From Vanilla planifolia (lineage: Eukaryota > Streptophyta > Magnoliopsida > Asparagales > Orchidaceae), in NCBI GenBank assembly GCA_023846275.1, contig CM043872.1:24475670-24539669 (forward strand): a DNA stretch of 64,000 nt, read 5' to 3'. How positions within the stretch are numbered: position 1 is the first letter of the stretch; each line of letters begins with the position of its first letter. The notes beneath the pieces are model-generated. The model saw nothing but the letters and a program-made list of their open reading frames with translations, searched no databases and had not been told where the DNA came from. Below are positions 36,165 through 49,654 of this stretch, piece by piece. The position numbers and the translations under genes are program-made.

Positions 36165-36960
36165 GGTGTTCTCACCCGAGCTCTTAACAATTGATTATTT
36201 TTTTGAGTCACAATAATAAAAATTGAAACATAAGAATGATGAGGAACTAAGGAAGAAAGGAAAGAGATGATTTTTAACATAAAGAGAATGAATTATCCAA
36301 TAAGTTTTTATTAATTAGATTCTGAATTTTCAAAATTCTAAATTATAGAATTATAAATTAATTCATTCATCATTTTTACCTATTTATATAAATGTTTGAA
36401 TATAATATTTTATTACAAATACATAATATTTTAATTTTTACACGAAATTTGTGGTTCTTGACTAAAGAAAAAAAATTATAAATTCTGCAAAATTTGCACC
36501 CCAAGCTAGCACACTATTTACTTTCATGGATACTGTTCCCTCTTGCAAATAACCCTATGAGAGTGCATTGAACACGACAATGTTATAGGTTCCCTCGCTT
36601 GTGCGTGTAAACCATGGGGTGCAGTAAGTTCATGCATTGTGCATGTAGACCTCATGAGCGATATGTGGCCAACATGCATGCATATGTGCTAATCCTACGC
36701 AGTCATGCACCCTAGAATTTGTGAGGGTCTTATTTGTTGGGCCTTTTATCATGAGCACCTACACCTACACTCGCAGCGCCTCACCAATTAGTTGCATTGT
36801 GCCCTCCAACGTGCCTATAGCAAGCCACCACATTCGAGTGCATGCGGTTCTTGTTGCATAGTATTTTTAAGATAATTTTCAATGTTTTTATCTTCTTCTT
36901 TAGTTTTCTTTCACGATTCCATATTTAATAACCCTGAAATCTTAACTTAATGATGAAAGA
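36165..36960 (-). mobile_element. solo LTR of the CATG-rich family
   Basis: Read on the minus strand it shows the family order: GAAGATAAAAACATTGAAAAT; a GC-elevated core full of GCATG, GTGCA and CACC words (about 36500-36860); a TATA-like block (ATTTATATAAATAGG); a CTTTCTTCCTTAGTTCC block; and AGAGCTCGGGTGAGAACACC at the end. These match, in order, the two ends of the 54.3-57.2 kb element. No second copy lies within 3 kb, so it is read as a solo LTR. The limits are approximate. Confidence 0.6.
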
Positions 36961-37470
36961 TTGATGACATGCACAATCTTATAAATATAATCTTACACAC
37001 ATTTTTTTATAATGATATTATATGTATTTTACAAAAAAGTCAATATATATTTGATTTCTAAAAATAAATCAAATCTGACAATCATTAAAAGTTTTTATTT
37101 CATTGTACTATAAGTCTCGTAGCATTGGATGCCAATAGATTCCAATAAATCAAATGGATACTTTTTTTAAATAAATCGAATCCCTCTTAAATAATGAATC
37201 AAACTATTCAAATAAATATTCAATGAAATATTTCAATTAGAGACATGCTTGTTATCTGTGATTTACTAGTAATTTTTATTTTAAAACTTTAAAATATTAA
37301 TATTTTAACAAATGTATTTTTCAAAAAAAATATTTTTTGCATAAATCTTGTTTAAACATTTTTTAGAATCTTAGTGTTTTTTTTTTCAAATTTATAGAAC
37401 TCAACGGTAACCAACAGAAAATACACACATGATCTAATAAATCGAATGTCGTTTTGCATGAAATCTGATA
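36961..37470. other. AT-rich intergenic DNA
   Basis: No gene, repeat boundary or RNA gene recognised. Confidence 0.5.
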
Positions 37471-37471
37471 A

Positions 37472-37693
37472 GAATGGCATATTTTTCTTTTCCGACCGAC
37501 AGGTTCTGCTCCTAGGAAATTCACGCGGTGTCCTCACCGGCGGTTAGTCGATAAGACTGGGAATTTACCCGACGATGGAGGAATGACCATCCAGTTTCCG
37601 GCGCTAGAATTCTGCCGTGACTTGCTTCTTTTACTTCACCATGCCGACACGGGCCGCAGAAAACTCACGTGGACCTGCCATTGCTCAAGATAG
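37472..37693 (+). other. unidentified GC-rich exon-like island
   Basis: A 73-codon open frame from the stop at 37469-37471 to TAG at 37691-37693, with an internal ATG at 37583. The final part reads MTIQFPALEFCRDLLLLLHH and looks like an amphipathic or leucine-rich helix. It is GC-rich in a region that is otherwise very AT-rich and has no neighbour gene. The minus strand is open across part of it too (37352-37537). It may be a first exon, a promoter CpG island (it holds TCACGTGG near 37666) or a gene fragment. Not recognised. Confidence 0.3.
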
Positions 37694-37699
37694 ACACCA

Positions 37700-40600
37700 G
37701 GACACACCCCGCATACATGCTTCTGTGCGGTCAAGAAATTAAGGGTGAAATTTTTAAAATAAATTCTTTTTAAAATAAAATTTAAAAATTATTTAAAGAA
37801 ATAGTTCTATTCATACCGCGAATATCTTTATTTATATTTTAAATCTGATATAAGCTTCCTGCTATCTTGATACATCATCACAATATTATCGTTATTCATA
37901 CTAAATGTATGATAATTCTTCTTGAAGTCACGATTAAAATATCTCATACATGTCTAGTTGTGGATAATAAAGTCTCCTCCTATATCATTATGACAATATG
38001 ATAGTCTATATTGTCTTGTAAAAATTATACTAAAAGCAAAATATAAATATTTATTTTCATGTTATTATGATAATAGGATTAGCTCATACTATCCCACAAA
38101 AATAATAAAAAAAGAAAAGTAGAGAACTTTTTTTTATATTGCTATGATATTAAAATTGTCCCATATTGTCTTATGGAAGTTTGCTAATGACTATGAACAA
38201 ACTTCTCTATCATATCGTTACAATAAAGAGAAATAACAAGTCTTATCCTAATAACAAAAAAAGGACTACCTCCAAAAGAAAGTGTACCATAAATGTTTAG
38301 TTAAATGAGTTTGCACATAATGGCGATACCAGATCAGTATAGTCTTATCATTATTAGTTATTTCATTGGACAAATACAATGTGTGCCAATTAAAAAAGAG
38401 TGAGGAGTAATCATTGAATGACAAACCAAGGAAAAGAACCATCAAAGAAGATGCATCTCTATTCAACACTTTTAAGGACGTAAGAGCAAATTATCCCATC
38501 TTAATTATAAATAAAAGATTTTGTATTCTATATATGATATCATCATCTAAGATGTTGATAAGCATTTTGAGAATTACACTTATTTTGATGAGGATAAAGT
38601 TAATATCTCAACATAATAAGATTAGATCATTTTATTTATTACATTAGGGTTGTAATAACTTGAATTTATATTTGATATAGTATACTCATCTATTTGAGAT
38701 TATAATATTGATCTTAATTAATGAAACTAATATTTTGAATTTTAATCATAAAAAATATTTATATTAATACTTTTGTAGATCTTAAAACGCATATATATTG
38801 TAAAGTATTTTAGATCTTGATGATGAATATATTTTTGAAAAAGGTTCTCTTAAAAAATCCATTAATAAATAATTCATAATTTTTAAAAATTAAATTAATT
38901 TATTATGTAATCTTGAAGTAAGAGATATATAGTTATTAAGAAAATTTTTAAGATATTACCTAATCTTAAACTTGATTTTGAGGGATTTTTTTATAATATT
39001 TAGAGTCTTATCTCACTATTTACATAATTATAACAAAATTTAGGGATTATGTACATTTAAAATAAATAGGTGATGACATGAAACCCTAAGTCAAGATACA
39101 ACAATAAGAATAAAATCTAAACACTAACTATTTAACCACACAAATTAAATAAAATATTAATATAAATAACTTATTCAACTACATAATTATTCATTCCAAA
39201 ACAAATAATGTCAAAATTATATACCTCTACATATGCATATAATATAGAAACCAATAAAAATTCATTCATTATGCCAACTAATTATCAAAATTCTCATTTA
39301 TAATATATAACTCTATATCTCTTAATACAATAAATATATTACATGTAATGTAAATTATAATGAGACTCTAATAAGCTTAATAAGTAAATCAAAAAGACAA
39401 AACTATATAAAAATAATATTATAATAGAAAATATATAATTATGTCATGATAATAAAAATTAATACTCATAATAAAATAAGCAATGACATAAAAAATATAA
39501 TAAACAATATAAATATACACATATATGTTTTTTTATTCCTTAATTATTATCTTTTGTATGACTAAATCATTTCTTTCTTTTAAAAATAAATTTATCATTT
39601 TTCTATTTATTTTATTTCCATTATATAGCTCAAAATTTTCTCTTTTAAAACCATAATTTTTTTTATTATTAATTTTATTTTAAAAAATTATCAAATCAAT
39701 ATTTTTAAATTTACTAAATTTTAATTTAATAAAAAAAATTCAAAATAATAAAAAGTTTAAAGGCACAATTTACCCCTCTCCCCACTTGTGCATTAGCTTG
39801 ATACATTATATCAGATACAAGGCCCAATAATAGATTACAAGGTAACTATCATTGGATCATACCTACTTGAGTGTTAGACTCAATGATGGACCATAGAGTA
39901 TGTCATTGGACTATACCTGTTTATCATTTTATATAGCTTATTATGGATAGATGGTGGTAGAAGATCACTAATAGATATGGTTATAATATAGATCTAGATA
40001 AGATAATGATTCAAAATAAATTAGGTCTAATAATAACATAAACTATGAGAAACTGAAAAGAAAATTGGTAATTTTATATTGCATTGTTTTCTTATGTTAT
40101 ATGTATGGCTTATTGTGTGGCTTTTGATATGATTTATCTTTAAGCTTACATTGACATGTTTTTTATGATATATCTTTATATTTAGTTATCACACATGATT
40201 TTTTGTTAAGATTATTATTTTTCATAGTGTTATATTGTAAATCATGCATTCATTATACCAAAAACTAGGAACTTTAATACCATGAGAGAGAACTCTACTC
40301 CTAAGATGTGAGAGTGGGGAGGATTTGGTTCCATGTTGATGATATGACAATTTTATCACTAAAGTTATTTTTTTATTAGAAGTTGTTGTTTATGAACAAT
40401 TACTTTTACTTATACGATTTAATTTAGTGATAATTTGAAAAACAAAATTATCTCATCGTCAAGTCCTCACTTAAGATTTGTATACTTGCTTGATTTTTAT
40501 ATGCATTTAAACCCTAATTATATTAATAGTTAAATATATGATTAGGTGACATGTGATAGTCTCAATCAAAACCTTTGATTGAGACAACAATAATGAATTT

Positions 40601-42194
40601 TGAGCTCATAGTAATTTGACATAGTGATAGATGAAGTCTCGTTCCTTGTCAAGCATGGCTTCTTCATTCAAATGATTCTTGATAGCACAGTAATACCTTT
40701 ATCGCCACCATTAGCTTCCTAATGAAAAACTCACTTGAGCTCTGAAAAACCTCCATATGATATTAAACTGAAGTAAAGCTCATTGTCATTAGGAGAGATG
40801 ATGCATGGGTTGACTGTTATAATTACTAATAATAGTTTAACAGACATAATTATCCATAATTACAATTAATTAATTTTTATTGCTAAAGTTTACTTTATTA
40901 GCCTCTTAAAAATATGAAAAAGTCTAAATGGACATTATGCATGTGTCATTATAACCAATTCATTGATTTTATTACTATAACTAATTCTTATATACTAAAA
41001 TTTTAGGAAGCTATAAATCTATCTAAATCCAACTAACATTCTTATATTTGCTTATTTACCTTCTACAAATTGACTTTGAACTAAGTTAGAATTTACAAAA
41101 TCACAAATCTATCACAAACTTATTTTTCAAATTATAAATATATCTAAAATTTTTAAAAATTAAAAATAAATTAATTACTGATTCAAAAATTACAAACTCA
41201 ACACTAATTAGCTCTTCTCTTAAAGTTTTTCTTATTGATATACTTAGATAATATTTTTGATCATATTTAATCTTATAATATAATTATTAATATTTTATTA
41301 TTATTTTAATATGTTTATATCCAAATAATATATTATAAGAAATTGACTTGATAAAGTTCAACTATTATTGATCATAATTTTTATTATTTGATTATAAGAT
41401 TTATTCTATTTTGATCAAGATAAAAATGAGAGTTTTAACAATCTTCTCTTATTGAAATTTTGTATTGAAATTTTAGAAAAGTCTAGTTTAAAAATCTAGG
41501 TTGTTATAATAGTCATTTTAAGTTTTTTCCCATCTGATTAAATTAAGGTTACTAAGAATATTTCAATCTCTTGTGCACCTCTTTAAAGCTTGCTTGGGAT
41601 AAAAAAAAGGTTAATGGAGATAGTTTTATGTGCATACAAAACTATTCATGACATTCTAATCTCTCTATATCAAGATATTATCTTATTAAGCTTCCTCACT
41701 CTAACCTTAAAAGATATTTCAATATCATAAGACTATGACATCTCATATGAATATTATAATCACTCTTAGAGTAGTCAATATAAGTTCATTCATTTGTATA
41801 CGTTTGTACTTAAAAATTGTCAGGTGTTGCTCCTTATCTAGTGAATCCTCTCTTAAGAGATCACTTGACAATCATTTTTTATCTTATTTTATCCCAAGTT
41901 CTACACTATTAGTTGGGAAATTTTGCAGGAATAAAGTGACATTTGGAGGAAGCAGGGAGAACATAAGTAGTAGTGATCTTTGAAGCAAAGGAGTTGTTAC
42001 ATGAATATTTTTGGAGCCTTTTTGAAATAGTCTCTCTCAAATTGAAAATCAAAGGAATATTATCACAATTTGGTAAGTACAGAGAAGAGAAAAGAAGTAA
42101 AAAAGAGGATAATTAATGCAGGAACATCTAACATTAGTTCACAAAAGCACATTTGTTGGAGTCGCAATAGTTCACAAGTCCATTAATACAAAAT
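37700..42194. other. long AT-rich intergenic stretch
   Basis: 4.5 kb with no recognised gene, dense in ATA and AAT words. Isolated open frames (38266-38647, 41735-41983) lack motifs. Part of 39080-39530 resembles in style the repeats at 46.5 and 47.5 kb, but the match is weak. Confidence 0.5.
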
Positions 42195-45000
42195 TTGGTT
42201 GAAATTGCTTAAAAAAATACTTAAAATTAATTTTTTTATTGATTTCTCCACCTGCCATCATCCGTAGCTGTTTTCCACCATCATTGCTGTTATCAGCCAC
42301 CACAGTCGTCGCTCGAGTCGACCCACACACCTACATGACCCAATTTGACCCAAGAGCCTAACTAATATGCTTAATCGTGCTCCACCCATGCTTGACTTGA
42401 ACTAACCCGTTACTTACAACAACCCACACCAACCCGCTAATGTCGTCAACCAATTCTATTCTGCTCAAGCCATGCCTACCCAAAACTTAGAACGGTTTCT
42501 CCATTGTGTCGCTCTCCCAACCATTTTGTAGCCCGTCATTCCATCGCTTGTCGGTACCATTGCCCAAAAAGCATAACCAGTTTACTAAAGTTTCATCTCT
42601 GTGAACAAAGTGTATGTGCCTAACATTAATTGAAGAGATTCCAACTTCTCTTTTGAGATACAAAGATTGAAGGTGAGAGACCTTCCATCGATAAAGTTGG
42701 TAACCAAATCCTTTATGAGAGATAAGGATTGAAGTTAAGAGACCTTCTATCATAAGAATCGATAACCTAATAAATATTTGCTTTCATCAGCACTTCCAAG
42801 CTTCCATACTAATCCAAATCACTAACAAGCTACTCTTTTACCCTTTGGTGCTCCAAATGCCAATGCCTATAAAACTACAATACATCATTACTAAAAAGGT
42901 ATGCCATTTCAACAATTTGTATTTTTAGGTAGTAATTTGAGGTTGTCTTAAATTATCTATTTTATATGTATAAAATTAAAAGTGACAAAGAACACTTTGT
43001 AAGATTTAATACTTAATGGTTAAGGTGTTACAACCTACTCAACTTAATAATTTATATTACAAGTTTGGAATATTAATATTTAAATAATTTTAAAATATCA
43101 CACATGTTATATAATCTTGATTAGTATATAGTTTCTTTTATATTTTTTAATAATCTATTAATCATCTTTAGTATTATAGATTTTAATTTAGACCATAGTA
43201 GAAGTCTAAATCTACTTTGCATCAATAGTACTATTATGAAAGCTCTTTATAAAGGTGTTATAATAGTTGAGAGGAAGAAGTAGAGAAATCAAAGTTTTTT
43301 GAAGTAAAGGCTTGTTGGATTTTGGAAAATGTATTTGCAAAATGTTTGAGTACTTATAATATCACACATCTTCTATGCTTTCAATCTAATAATACATATG
43401 AATACATTAAATTGAGTCAAATCAAATGTAATAATATAGTAAATGGCAACTCTAAATTTAGACTATGATGATGATAAAACAAAACTTAAGAACATTTTCA
43501 AAGCTTTTCTCATAAATAAAGTAACAACTATACAATCACATGCATAACTATTATCATGCCCCTACCCATCCTAGGTTGAAGAATGATAATAAAGTCAACT
43601 TCAACCTCGATATTAATCCATTTATCATCAAATTTAAGTCAAAATTTAATAAAATCCAAAAATCAAATGAATAGAGTATCTTCTATAAATGATCTATATT
43701 TTCATATGCAATATCAATATTATACATACAATTTTATAAATTATACAAGTTATGTAATATATTTTAATAATTACATTAGCAATTGAACTACAAACAATAC
43801 TAAAAACTACAAACCATAGCAACATCCATGGAATCCATAGTTCATCCAAACCGCAAAGTTCACAATTTAACTTAATAGTCACACAATTAAGTCATGCTCC
43901 ATATAAAATCAAAAATATTATAGATATAATATTTAATAGTATAAGAAGTCTCTTTCTATAAGTTCCCACATTATCTTAGATATAACTTTTACTTTAATAC
44001 TATTTTTCTCAAAATATTTTAATTAGAAATAACACTTTTATTACTTTCTAACGTATTAGTTATTACACAATAAAAAATTTAAATTAAATTTTCATATGTA
44101 TTCAAAACAAATTTTAACTACAACTACCAAATAACATAAAGTAAACATACACATTTTAGTATTATAGAATGATGTAATTATAAAAATATCAAGAAAGAAC
44201 ATATTTATTACCATTTCAAAATCCTTAATATTCTTGTGATTGTGGCATGTGATAAATGCTTAAATATGTTGGAGGAACCACTTATTCAGCCTAATTAGTT
44301 ATAATTAAAGAAGAAACCTATCATAATAATGTCAAGTATATAACATAGAGATTCTATTTGGAAGTATGCTAGTCTTATTCATATTTAAAATTATGCCAAC
44401 ATTAGCTCGTCTACTTATCATTTGTCTCCTTTATCATTAACGTTTTGGGGGTCAATTATAGTTGACCCTTATTTATTATATATTTCAGTTTATTTTTATC
44501 AATTTGTCAAGTTATTTACATATATAATTTTGATTCAATTATTTGAAGAATAATTGATAGCTTTTTAGATATTTTTAACTTTATATTTAGAACATTTCAT
44601 ACTTTCAATTGTTCTATAATTCTACTAATGCAAAATTTTGTTAAATGTTTTTTTTTCAAAAAATACTTAAAATTGAGTTTGGATTGTTTCTGCCACCTTC
44701 CACAAACGTTTGCTATCATACCACCATCATTAGCAACTATTGCTAAATCTTGCAACAACCTGAACAACCTGCTAGACCTGCGTCGACCCCTCCAAACCCA
44801 TTGAACCCATCTATCCTTGTCAACCCATCAACACAAGTAAACCATATTCGTGACATGTACCTGACCCAAAACACGAGTGCTGACTTACAATCCATGATTT
44901 GCTTCCACTTGCACTAACCTGACAATTGAAACTAATGCATCACGTGCTTCTCTATCGAGCCGTTCACACCTCGCACCACTAAACTTTGTCGTTTCCATCT
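42195..45000 (+). repeat. direct repeat pair 2.4 kb apart (possible LTRs)
   Basis: Copy 1 (about 42205-42500) and copy 2 (about 44650-45000) both start AAAAAATACTTAAAATT followed by TTTCTSCCACCT. They continue with CCACCATCATTRGC-like words, CGACCCACAC/CGACCCCTCC, AACCC/CAACCCA words, CTTRACTTG, and a TCTCYATYGWGYCG-like block. They are GC-elevated blocks in AT-rich DNA. The interior (42500-44640) has no recognisable gag or pol. The minus frame at 42487-42753 is unrecognised. They may be the LTRs of an emptied element or two dispersed copies; a reverse copy lies at 15.4-15.8 kb. Confidence 0.45.
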
Positions 45001-45640
45001 CCCAATATGCACATGCTTATTTGGGAATTAGTATGAAAATTAATTTTTTAACTTTTCAAGTCAATTATTTTTCAATTTTCTTGGCAAAATTCAAAGTATT
45101 ATTTTATAATTTGTGATAACTTTTAAAATTTTAAAATATTATTTAAAATTCTAAAAATGCATTTTAGTATTCTAAATATTCTTTCGTATTTTTAAGTTAA
45201 TAAATTACTATTATACAATTGAGGTCTTTATAAATATTGTTCATCATATTATAAGGACAAATTTTTTAATAAAATAACGAAGTATTGCTACTAAACTTAT
45301 ATGATATGAGTATGTTGTATACAAAAATCTAATGATGTCATTCTAGGGGTGTCTTGAGAGGGTGAGAGAGATGGTAATAAAGGGAAGATCCTTACCTATT
45401 ATCTAACATCATCAATCAACCAAATCACTAGAAAACTTCTTTGCCATTTTATTCTAACTTTTAAATTTTTTTTATTTATTACAACCAACTACCTTGTTTG
45501 TGTATATGATCATGTGATTTCTATTTGATATTTTACAAACTCTACTTGTGTGTATACCATACTATTTTACCATCAACATGAGTACTTTTATGTCTATTGT
45601 TCAAATCATTTTTTTTTATATTGAGATACTTTATATTAAA
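45000..45640. other. AT-rich intergenic DNA
   Basis: No gene or repeat boundary recognised. Confidence 0.45.
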
Positions 45641-46350
45641 AGTTGGTACAAGTCTTTAACTTTTAGAAAAATTCTTACTTTCTCAATAATCTTAAGATTT
45701 CCCATTCTAAACTTATAATGCCTTTGGATAGGCCTTTGTATGGATATAATACTTAAATCTAAGTCTTTATCAATTATTTATGAGCTAAAATAGATTTTAG
45801 CTTTTCATCTTACATCAAAACTGTTCTCTTATTCTTAGTTGTTGCTCTTGTGTCAGTGCTTAAAGATATATCACCTATCTTCACTCTATAATCTTAAGAT
45901 AATTTTTAGTAATATGACCTTATGTTTTACATATATAACACCTTAAGTTTCATCTTTTGTATTTCTATCATCCATACTTATGCCAGAGGATTTGATCTCT
46001 TAAATTTTTAGACATATCTTAGCTATATGCTTTAGTTTCTCACAAGCAAAACACTTTATTTACCTTTCCATATATAATCTACATTTCTCTTAATACTTTT
46101 TGCTATATTTATTACACTTGCTAACCTTATTAGACCCAAATCTAGTTCTACTACTATCAGGATCTTCTAAAAGTCTAAATATATTACAATTAGTTTTATT
46201 AAAAATTTCTTCACTAAGAGTATTACAACAACATCAATCCTTTTCAATTATTTTATTTTTATTGTCATGTAAAATAGTTCTTGATCTAATGGTAGGTTCT
46301 ACATGTTGACATATTATAATAGTATGACTTAATTTTTTTACATATAGAAC
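45640..46350 (-). pseudogene. retroelement gag remnant with zinc knuckles
   Basis: On the minus strand 46053-46012 encodes CFACEKLKHIAKIC, an exact CX2CX4HX4C knuckle, the nucleic-acid-binding motif of gag nucleocapsid proteins. About 130 bases further on is a second, decayed knuckle (CYIC..., then GHITKNY) in which a stop replaces one residue and Tyr replaces the last Cys. A third Cys-rich piece (CSIC) lies upstream near 46345-46330. Stops and frame changes break the rest, so this is a dead copy. No protease or reverse transcriptase was recognised downstream. The class (LTR element or LINE) cannot be fixed from the knuckles alone. Confidence 0.5.
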
Positions 46351-46469
46351 ATCTTAACTAGTTATTTTGACCCAACCACCTTTCTTCCCAACTTTATTTA
46401 TTATGAACCTTATATTTGGATGACCCTATTATTATTAGATGATTATTGTTAGGGCTCCACCTCATCATC

Positions 46470-47253
46470 TTCTTAATCAATTATAAAATAAAAGTTTTGC
46501 ATAAATAAAATATCAAATGGTGACATTAAATCATAGATAGAGACTAGATGATATGAAAAAGTCTCAAATATCAATCAAAATAGAACCACATGAATAATTA
46601 CCAACATAATCCAAATATAAGGCATATAAAAATATGTACAAAATTTTAAACTAATATTTCATTATATTCTCTATTACTTAAACTACACCAAATATTGTCT
46701 ACTTTCATATCTCAAGTGTTTAGTTATCTCTCTTATGATATCAAAATCCTTAAATATTGATATAATTAATATATGATTTGATGTGTGATATATGATGTAA
46801 GTACTAATAAGATTTATAGATCTTAATAGATAAATCTAATAAAATAATCAAATATAAAAAGAATGTCAAAATAATTATGTAAGTATGATGAATAAAATCT
46901 AAATCATATCATTAGCCATGATGATAATTCATATATATAAAGTTAAAACAATACTAGATATCATGTGCTCCAAATGTTAGTTAGGTAAGTGTTAGTTATT
47001 ATATTCATTTTAGTTTCCAATATTTTATGTGATTATCAAATATAACTTATTTTGAATTATTATTTTCATTGAATCTAATAATTACACTATTAAATATATG
47101 ACCTCTAGTTAACATCTATCCCAACTATTCATATAACACTAAGTAGATATATAATTCAAATATTGATAATTTATGATAACATCTATTATGCATAGTCTCA
47201 CTAAGTAGGTATGATATTTGTATCTTATGATAACAATTATTGTGTCTGGTGTC

Positions 47254-47292
<39 letters not shown>

Positions 47293-47860
47293 GACATTGT
47301 ATATATACTAGGTAAATATTTGATTTGAAGATTGATACCATATTATAACATGCATTTGGCATAATGTCATTCATATCATACCATATACACTAGGTAAAAA
47401 ATTTGATATTTGTTAAGGCTCCTAACTAAACCAAGATCAATAATAATAATCAATGATTAAAGTTACTAAGCATGTGAAGATGTATAAATCTTAGGTATAA
47501 ACTTGATAATGAGACAAAAATCTAAAACATATTCAATTCTATTATGTAAACTTAATAAAACATAAGAATAAATAAAAAATCATAATTATAAAACTTTATA
47601 TAAACATTAATATCATATAATATTCAAATAAATATATACAAAAGTGAATTGTGAATAAGTTACATAAACTCAACTCTACTTAAAACACTCTCCATTATCA
47701 TATCTCAGAAGTGAATTTCTTTTTCATATATCAAAATCATCATATCTGAGTATTGTAGATATGTAACATATGATGAAAGTACTAATAAATCTTTAAAAAG
47801 TTTAATTGATAATCAAATAAAATAACAAATATATATAATATTAATTATGGTAATCAATTT
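46470..47860 (+). repeat. direct repeat pair about 1 kb apart with a degenerate array between
   Basis: Copy 1 (about 46470-46900) and copy 2 (about 47490-47860) share, in order: AAATATNTACAAAA; an ATCTCTATTACTTAAACTAC / CTCAACTCTACTTAAAACAC block; CATATCTCA; ATATCAAAATC; TATGATGTAAGTACTAATAA / TATGATGAAAGTACTAATAA; and AATCAAATA. Between them (47100-47420) CACTAAGTAGATAT/ACTAGGTAAA and ATAACATCTATTATGC/ATAACATGCATTTGGC recur every 80 to 110 bases. With the gag remnant just to the left this may be one decayed retroelement, but the limits could not be fixed. Confidence 0.5.
47258..47292 (+). repeat. (ATA)n microsatellite
   Basis: A trinucleotide run of about 11 units inside the degenerate array. 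Confidence 0.95.
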
Positions 47861-49613
47861 AGTCCCATTCTCATAAACTTTGATCTTTTAAAATTTCTTT
47901 CATTTCTTTATGACTTCTAATCACTATCATAAGAATCAAAAACCTTCATTTTATCTATCCAAAATCTAAGTTTTTCTCTTGCATATTTTTAGCTTTTTTT
48001 CATAGTATATCAACTTAGAGTGACTTGAAATATAGAGGATTTTTAGATATTGAACCAATTTATAACTTTATAAACAAATTTCATTCATATTATGGCATTT
48101 TAAAAGAGTTTTTTTCATTTACCACAAATATGTTGCAAAACTTTTCCATATTTCTACAAAATTTGTTTTTTTTGGCAACATTACTATTTGACTAATTATT
48201 ACATTATTCCCTAAGGATTGTCATCAAATTTTACATGTTATTAGATCATATCTAGATCTACAACTTTGGGCTTTCAAGTTTTCTTATATTTCATTTTCTT
48301 AATTCTATCTACTTTATAACTAACTATGTTCTTGTTTGCTTTCACTCTTATCTTTTGATAACTTATGATTGAGACTTCATTACCCTTCAATTACAAACCC
48401 TCAATGGGTTGATGCTAGTAATAGCCAAATGTTGATGTTGATCTAATATCCAAGGAAGGTGAAGAATATGGATGGTGCCCACAAGGACAACGAAATGTTG
48501 ACGTTGATATGTTGTGCAAGTATAAAGAGAAGAATTTGTTTAACAATTTTGGCTAATTGGTTCTTGACATTGATTTGTTCATCTTTAAATTTGGATTGAT
48601 CAAATTATGGATCTTATTGACTGAAGTAGAATGATGTGAATGATAAGATAAGTTGATTGAATGTTTATTTGATTAGTACAAACACATCAAGTCCATGTTA
48701 TCATGTATCATATGTTTGTTTAGTGAATTAAACTATAAATAAACAACTTATTTTCCTTAACGAGTGTATAAAGTTCAAATTTGAATATTATCTTTAATTT
48801 TTCAAGAAACATCAAGTTTAATTTACTAGTTATATAAGAATTATGTTATAGAAATATAAAGACGAGTACATTAATGATTTCTTACGTTTTGAAAATATGG
48901 TCACATATCAAGTGCCTTAAAAATGCTCATGTAATGTAAAAAGATTTTTATTTCCAATAATAAAATATAGAATAATTTTGTATATATCAATGCACCTGGT
49001 GGCTTAATAAATTCCAGTTTAATATAAATAATAAACTGAGGTAATATCAGTAAGCAGTCCCCAATCACTAAAAAATAAAGCTAACTTCAAGTCTTTTCAA
49101 ATCAAGTGAGCTTTTAAAAAGGTCGCAATATTTATGTGTAAAAATCTTCTAAATTTTTTATATAAAAATATCAGAAAGAAAATACTTAAACAAATAATGT
49201 ATTAAATTATGATTTTGAATTCAAAATAAATTTTAAAAAAATTCAAACAAAATTTTGAAAATTTCTCTTTCATAAAAATAGTTTTTAAAATTCATTTTTA
49301 TAACATTTTTTAAAACCATCATTCAGGTCTAATGTTTATTGTAGGATAGATTCATTATTTTATTGAAACCATTTCAAATAAAGCATTATACAAACTTTTT
49401 TGCCAAATATCCAATAATTAAGTACTCCAAATTCAAATATTACTATATCCCAAAATTGATATTAAATCATTTTAATATACACGTTAAATTTGCCATGACA
49501 AATTCATAAAATATGAGAAAGCCAAACATAAAGATGCGTTTTCAAATAAATAATTTATAAAATTTTAAAATTAAAGAAATAATTTTAAAACAAATATTAT
49601 TTTTTTATGAATC

Positions 49614-49618
<5 letters not shown>
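47861..49618. other. AT-rich intergenic DNA
   Basis: No gene recognised. A somewhat less AT-rich part (48370-48560) has words such as GATGTTGATCTAATATCC but no long frame. Confidence 0.5.

Positions 49619-49652
<34 letters not shown>
49619..49652 (+). repeat. (AT)n microsatellite
   Basis: The longest AT dinucleotide run of the window, 34 bases, about 600 bp upstream of the transporter gene. Confidence 0.95.

Positions 49653-49654
<2 letters not shown>

Noticed and set aside
46012..46053. Endogenous pararetrovirus as source of the zinc knuckle
   Set aside because: No reverse transcriptase, movement protein or coat features were seen nearby, and gag remnants of ordinary retroelements explain the motif.
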